Below, one piece after another: positions 4,580-7,216 of a stretch of 7,216 nt of DNA. This DNA comes from Oscillospiraceae bacterium (lineage in GTDB: Bacteria; Bacillota; Clostridia; Oscillospirales; Oscillospiraceae). A program made the translations under genes and the position numbers. The notes under the pieces are model-generated. The model did not search any database. It worked only from the letters and a program-made list of their open reading frames with translations, and was not told the DNA's origin. Numbering within the stretch: the stretch's first letter is position 1; the number at the start of each line of letters is the position of its first letter. The stretch covers positions 1 to 7,216 of the forward strand of contig JAFYCQ010000010.1 of assembly GCA_017539635.1 (NCBI GenBank), in the 5' to 3' direction.

Positions 4580-5543
4580 CTGCGAGCTTATAAGAGACCT
4601 GCTGCCTTTATATAAGGACGAGGTCTGTTCTCAGGAGAGCCGGCGGGCCGTGGAAGAACACATAGCCGACTGCTCTGTTTGCGCCGGACTGCTATCACGG
4701 CTGGGCGACGGCGCTATAGAAGAGACGATTGAAAAGGAAAAGGGAGAGGTCATCTCCCGTCAGGCAAAATTTTTCCGCCGTAAAAGCGCCTTTGTCGGCG
4801 CTGTGGTGGCGGCGATATTCATGCTGCCGATACTTGTCTGCCTCATAGTTGACCTGGCCTCCGGCGCGGGACTGAGCTGGTTTTTCATAGTGCTGGCCTC
4901 GCTTCTGGTCGCCGCCTCCCTCATTATCGTGCCGCTTATGGTTTCTGAAAACAGATGGCTTTGGACGATAACGGCTTTTACGGCGAGCCTTCTGATCCTC
5001 CTGGCCGTATGCTGCATATACACCGGCGGACGGTGGTATTTCGTGGCGGCCACGGCGTCGCTTTTCGGCCTTGCCGCAGTGTTCCTGCCCTTCGTCGTGA
5101 GGGCGAGACCCGTAGCCGGGAGACTTGGGGAAAACAAGGGCGTAAAAGTGATGCTCACAGACACGGGGCTTTTCATTCTGATGATGGTCTGCATAGGGCT
5201 TTACGTCAGATCGGCGCTGTACTGGAGCATAGCCCTGGCCGTGTCCCTGCCCCTTATGATTCTCGCCTGGGTGATTTTCGCCCTCATAAGATTCCCCCGG
5301 TATAACGGACTGATAAAGGCCGGCACCTGCTGCGCCGTAGTCGGGATATTCGGCTTCTTCACAGGGCCCGCCATAGATGTCCTTATGGGCAGGCCCGCGG
5401 GCATCCCCGCCTTCTCGCCGTTTATCTGGAACGCCTTTACGATAGACGGAAACGTGGTGTGGGCCGTGCTGATAGCCGGAATACTGGCGGGAGCCGTTCT
5501 TGCCATAATCGGACTGATAAAAGAAGGGAGAAAAACGAAATGA
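4563..5543 (+). CDS. Polytopic membrane anti-sigma factor with zinc-finger (zf-HC2) N-terminus
   Basis: This 326-residue protein is the likely membrane anti-sigma partner of the preceding ECF factor. The N-terminal cytoplasmic part has the anti-sigma zinc finger: C7 in YSCELIRDLLPLYKDE, then H33-x3-C37-x2-C40 in EEHIADCSVC. A charged linker (about 50-75) leads to about eight hydrophobic segments (roughly 76-98, 104-126, 132-153, 158-179, 198-215, 218-242, 252-271 and 297-319), ending in a basic tail. Most zf-HC2 anti-sigma factors have a single membrane span, so this topology is unusual. The start is GTG 4563 (AGGA at 4551-4554), inside the end of the sigma gene; GTG 4569 is an alternative. 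The stop overlaps the next ATG (5540-5543, ATGA). The large membrane domain may sense the signal or simply anchor the protein; which is unknown. Confidence 0.87.
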   Translation: MNVTYSCELIRDLLPLYKDEVCSQESRRAVEEHIADCSVCAGLLSRLGDGAIEETIEKEKGEVISRQAKFFRRKSAFVGAVVAAIFMLPILVCLIVDLASGAGLSWFFIVLASLLVAASLIIVPLMVSENRWLWTITAFTASLLILLAVCCIYTGGRWYFVAATASLFGLAAVFLPFVVRARPVAGRLGENKGVKVMLTDTGLFILMMVCIGLYVRSALYWSIALAVSLPLMILAWVIFALIRFPRYNGLIKAGTCCAVVGIFGFFTGPAIDVLMGRPAGIPAFSPFIWNAFTIDGNVVWAVLIAGILAGAVLAIIGLIKEGRKTK

Positions 5544-6466
5544 AAATCAGAAACATCGCCGTTATCGGAACATGCGCCGCCCTTGCTTCTTCGCTGCTCT
5601 GCGCCTGCTCCTTTGAAGTGCCTGTCAATGCCGCCGATATGGCTGATTATTCGGTGGGCGACGCCGTAATAGAGGAAAAGGTCGAGAGCCTGGATATCGA
5701 CTGGAGCAGCGGGATCGTTACCGTGGAGACCCACCGGGGCGATACGGTGGAGATAATCGAGACCACAAGCCAGGAGCTGCCGGACTCAAAGCGGGTCCAC
5801 TGGCTCCTGGACGGCACGACGCTGCGCATCATATACTCAGCGCCCGTGGGCGTAAGCATCATGACCGGGGAAAAGGAGCTTACGGTCCGGCTCCCCGAGA
5901 GCGTCCCCCTTTCCTTTCTGAAAACAGACGTCTCCTCCGCTTATGTAAGCATTACCGGAATAACCGCCGATAAGGCGGAGATAGGGGCATCCTCCGGGCG
6001 GATAACCGGTGATTTTTCGGCGAAAAAGCTGAACGCTTCCGCCTCCTCCGGCGATATGGACATAACTCTTTTGGGCGACTGCGAAAGCGCCGACCTGGGT
6101 GCCTCCTCCGGCAAAATATCGCTGCACGCGGATAGCGTAGGCAGTATAAAAGCCGGCACAAGCTCCGGGGCGATCGAGATTTACGCCGAAAGCGTTGAAA
6201 ACCTCGACGCTTCCACCTCCTCCGGCGGCGTCAGGGCGTTTTTGGAGACTGCCCCGGCAAAGGCCGATATCCACGCCTCCTCCGGAAACGTGGAGCTTTA
6301 CATGCCGGAAAACGCGGACTTTACTCTGGACGTTGACACCGGCAGCGGCGACGTGAGCTGGGATGTGCCCCTTAAACGGGACGGGGACAGGTACGTCTCC
6401 GGCAACGGCTCCGGCAGTATAAAAATCGACACCTCCTCAGGGAATGTGAGGATAGGGAGGATATGA
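5540..6466 (+). CDS. DUF4097-type beta-repeat lipoprotein
   Basis: This 308-residue predicted lipoprotein has an N-terminus MKIRNI followed by a hydrophobic stretch and the lipobox LLCA|C, with C23 the lipidated cysteine, so it should sit on the outer face of the membrane. From about residue 50 it is a repeat protein of the DUF4097 beta-strand type. SSG or GSG turns occur at 56, 151, 169, 189, 208, 227, 247, 268, 290 and 299, mostly 18-21 residues apart, each followed by a short alternating hydrophobic strand such as GKISLHA or GAIEIYA. This suggests a stacked beta-solenoid. The start at 5540 is set by GGGAG (5526-5530) 9 nt upstream and the ATGA overlap with the anti-sigma stop. DUF4097 genes often travel with ECF/anti-sigma or PadR/DUF1700 regulators. 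The molecular function is unknown; an envelope-stress effector or sensor is inference. Confidence 0.88.
   Translation: MKIRNIAVIGTCAALASSLLCACSFEVPVNAADMADYSVGDAVIEEKVESLDIDWSSGIVTVETHRGDTVEIIETTSQELPDSKRVHWLLDGTTLRIIYSAPVGVSIMTGEKELTVRLPESVPLSFLKTDVSSAYVSITGITADKAEIGASSGRITGDFSAKKLNASASSGDMDITLLGDCESADLGASSGKISLHADSVGSIKAGTSSGAIEIYAESVENLDASTSSGGVRAFLETAPAKADIHASSGNVELYMPENADFTLDVDTGSGDVSWDVPLKRDGDRYVSGNGSGSIKIDTSSGNVRIGRI
5986..6293 (+). repeat. In-gene tandem-like repeats encoding SSG turns
   Basis: Within the DUF4097 gene, near-identical copies of CCTCCTCCGG (or CATCCTCCGG, AAGCTCCGGG) recur about every 54-60 bp between 5986 and 6293. Each encodes the (A/T)SSG turn of one beta-strand repeat, while the DNA between copies has diverged. 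They reflect protein periodicity with similar codon choice and are not a mobile or CRISPR repeat. Confidence 0.75.
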
Positions 6467-6469
6467 TAC

Positions 6470-6486
6470 GGCGCCGAAGCGCCTTT
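6470..6486 (+). terminator. Weak hairpin terminator after the sigma operon
   Basis: GGCGC (6470-6474), loop CGAA, GCGCC (6479-6483), then TTT. It starts 3 nt after the DUF4097 stop. The stem is short but all G-C; the T-tract is short, so termination may be partial, with the stronger hairpin at 6613-6651 acting as backup. Confidence 0.45.
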
Positions 6487-6493
6487 AATGAAT

Positions 6494-6510
6494 ACTGAAA
6501 ACTGAAAACT
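6494..6510. repeat. Short direct repeats (ACTGAAA) beside the palindromic element
   Basis: ACTGAAA occurs twice back to back (6494-6507), followed by a partial third unit (ACT, 6508-6510) that runs directly into the left end of the palindromic element. Confidence 0.6.
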
Positions 6511-6610
6511 TAAGAATTAATAATTACGGTATTCCGTCAAAGGCGGAATGAATTTGATTCGTCGCCTCCGGCGACACCTCAATTATTCATTATTAATTAT
6601 TAAGTCTTAA
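6510..6610. mobile_element. 101-bp MITE-like palindromic intergenic element
   Basis: The terminal inverted repeats are TTAAGAATTAATAATTA (6510-6526) and TAATTATTAAGTCTTAA (6594-6610), 17 bp with one mismatch. Inside are two further hairpins, ATTCCG/CGGAAT (6531-6536 with 6544-6549) and GTCGCC-TCC-GGCGAC (6561-6575), plus a minor GAAT/ATTC pair (6550-6560). The whole could fold as a branched, cloverleaf-like structure. There is no coding capacity. AT-rich ends around GC-rich hairpins differ from the flanking genes and resemble non-autonomous repeats seen between genes in clostridial genomes. TTAA at both ends could be a target duplication. Mobility is inference. Confidence 0.6.
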
Positions 6611-6612
6611 AT

Positions 6613-6651
6613 AAAAAACCCTCCCTTGAGGAAACCTCAGGGGAGGGTTTT
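6613..6651. terminator. Bidirectional intrinsic terminator between the DUF4097 and PFOR genes
   Basis: A 13-bp stem, CCCTCCCTTGAGG (6619-6631) with CCTCAGGGGAGGG (6635-6647), contains one G-U pair and closes a 3-nt AAA loop. It is flanked by six A (6613-6618) and four T (6648-6651), so both strands have a T-tract. It lies 4 nt beyond the PFOR stop on the minus strand and also backs up the weak hairpin of the sigma operon. Confidence 0.9.
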
Positions 6652-6655
6652 GCGT

Positions 6656-7216
6656 TTATCCCTCTAATTTCTTATACGCCTCGTATTTCTCCTTTGCCTC
6701 TTTTTCGGCTCTCGCGAAGAGCGTCCTGGCGTTTTCCGGGAAGCTCTTTTTGAGGGAGGCGTAGCGTACTTCTCCGTCCAGAAATTCCTGGAAGGACATG
6801 GAGGGCTCCTTGGAATCCAGCTTGAAGCCGCGCCTGGGGTCGTAGCGGTAGAGGTGCCAGTAGCCGGACTTTACCGCCCGCTTCATCTCCTCCTGCACGT
6901 TTGACATGCCGATCTTTATGCCGTGGGCGATGCAGGGGGTGTAGCCTATCACGATGGAGGGGCCGGGGAACTCGTCGGCCTCCCGGAGAGCCTTGATGAG
7001 CTGGGCCGGGTCGGCGCCCATGGCCACCTGGGCCACGTAAACGGTGCCGTAGGCCATCATTATGCGGCCTAAATCCTTCTTGGAGCTGCGTTTTCCGGAG
7101 GAGGTGAACTGGGCAGACGCGCCTAAGGGCGTGGCCTTTGAGGCCTGGCCGCCGGTGTTGGAATATACCTCGGTGTCGATGACGAAGACGTTTATGTCCT
7201 CCCCCTGGGCAAAGAC
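6656..7216 (-). CDS. nifJ: Pyruvate:ferredoxin (flavodoxin) oxidoreductase, C-terminal part, 5' truncated by window edge
   Basis: PFOR oxidatively decarboxylates pyruvate to acetyl-CoA and CO2, passing electrons to ferredoxin or flavodoxin; it is the central pyruvate enzyme of many anaerobes. The frame is open from base 7216, giving 186 visible residues of a single-chain protein that normally has about 1,170-1,200. The visible part begins in the thiamine-diphosphate domain: NVFVIDTEVYSNTGGQASKA (residues 9-28), then TPLGASAQFTSSGKRSSKKD, LGRIMMAYGTVYVAQVAMGA, IVIGYTPCIAHG with its conserved Cys, and the C-terminal helical tail ending EAYKKLEG. The first in-frame ATG seen in the window (7060) is internal and not the true start. 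The iron-sulfur and CoA domains lie beyond the edge. A strong terminator follows the stop. Related 2-oxoacid oxidoreductases are less likely given the close motif match. Confidence 0.95.
   Translation of the reverse strand, partial: VFAQGEDINVFVIDTEVYSNTGGQASKATPLGASAQFTSSGKRSSKKDLGRIMMAYGTVYVAQVAMGADPAQLIKALREADEFPGPSIVIGYTPCIAHGIKIGMSNVQEEMKRAVKSGYWHLYRYDPRRGFKLDSKEPSMSFQEFLDGEVRYASLKKSFPENARTLFARAEKEAKEKYEAYKKLEG

Noticed and set aside
5459..5539. 27-residue upstream extension of the DUF4097 lipoprotein
   Set aside because: It would bury the signal peptide and lipobox behind a charged leader and lies within the anti-sigma gene; the GGGAG at 5526-5530 supports ATG 5540.
5837..6274. Gly-rich minus-strand frames opposite the DUF4097 gene
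   Set aside because: The glycine repeats are the reverse reading of the TCC/GGA-rich SSG codons of the lipoprotein gene and carry no independent signal.
5986..6293. Regularly spaced short repeats considered as a CRISPR array
   Set aside because: Repeat units are only about 10 bp, inexact, in frame and encode the SSG turns of a protein repeat; no cas genes are present.

Overview
The window looks like a chromosomal piece of an anaerobic, moderately GC-rich member of the Clostridia (Bacillota). The evidence is an adjoining pyruvate:ferredoxin oxidoreductase gene, strong GGAGG ribosome binding sites, an NusG-domain-II/Gx-transporter gene pair, an ECF sigma factor paired with a zinc-finger anti-sigma protein, and a small palindromic AT-rich intergenic repeat. 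No rRNA, tRNA, CRISPR array, transposase or phage gene is visible.

Layout. (1) Positions 1-1979, plus strand: a tightly packed operon holding the C-terminal half of an ApbE-type FAD:protein FMN transferase, a small membrane-anchored NusG domain II protein with conserved Cys/His, a Gx-family membrane transporter and a HAD phosphatase. The genes overlap or nearly touch and end at a strong hairpin terminator (1982-2019). The first three resemble flavinylation/extracellular electron transfer gene sets known from other Bacillota. (2) Positions 2031-3908, minus strand: two short-chain dehydrogenases (SDRs) in tandem but in separate transcription units. The upstream one (3162-3908) ends at its own terminator (3109-3145). 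The downstream one (2031-2834) has a consensus promoter whose -35 lies inside a perfect 16-bp palindrome, and a leader that could form two alternative hairpins next to its Shine-Dalgarno. (3) Positions 3987-6466, plus strand: a stress-response module of ECF sigma factor, polytopic zinc-finger anti-sigma protein and DUF4097-type lipoprotein, all joined by overlapping stop/start codons. It appears to have two promoters, a sigma-A-like one and an ECF-like one that suggests autoregulation. (4) Positions 6467-6655: a weak hairpin, short ACTGAAA repeats, a 101-bp MITE-like palindromic element and a bidirectional terminator. (5) Positions 6656-7216, minus strand: the C-terminal part of pyruvate:ferredoxin oxidoreductase.

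How it fits together: region 1 is probably envelope flavin/redox chemistry, region 3 is envelope surveillance, region 5 is central anaerobic pyruvate metabolism, and the two SDRs are substrate-specific redox enzymes of unknown substrate. I see no clearly new defence or mobile system. The most interesting material is the regulatory DNA at 2841-3021, the eight-TM anti-sigma protein with its linked lipoprotein, and the palindromic element at 6510-6610.
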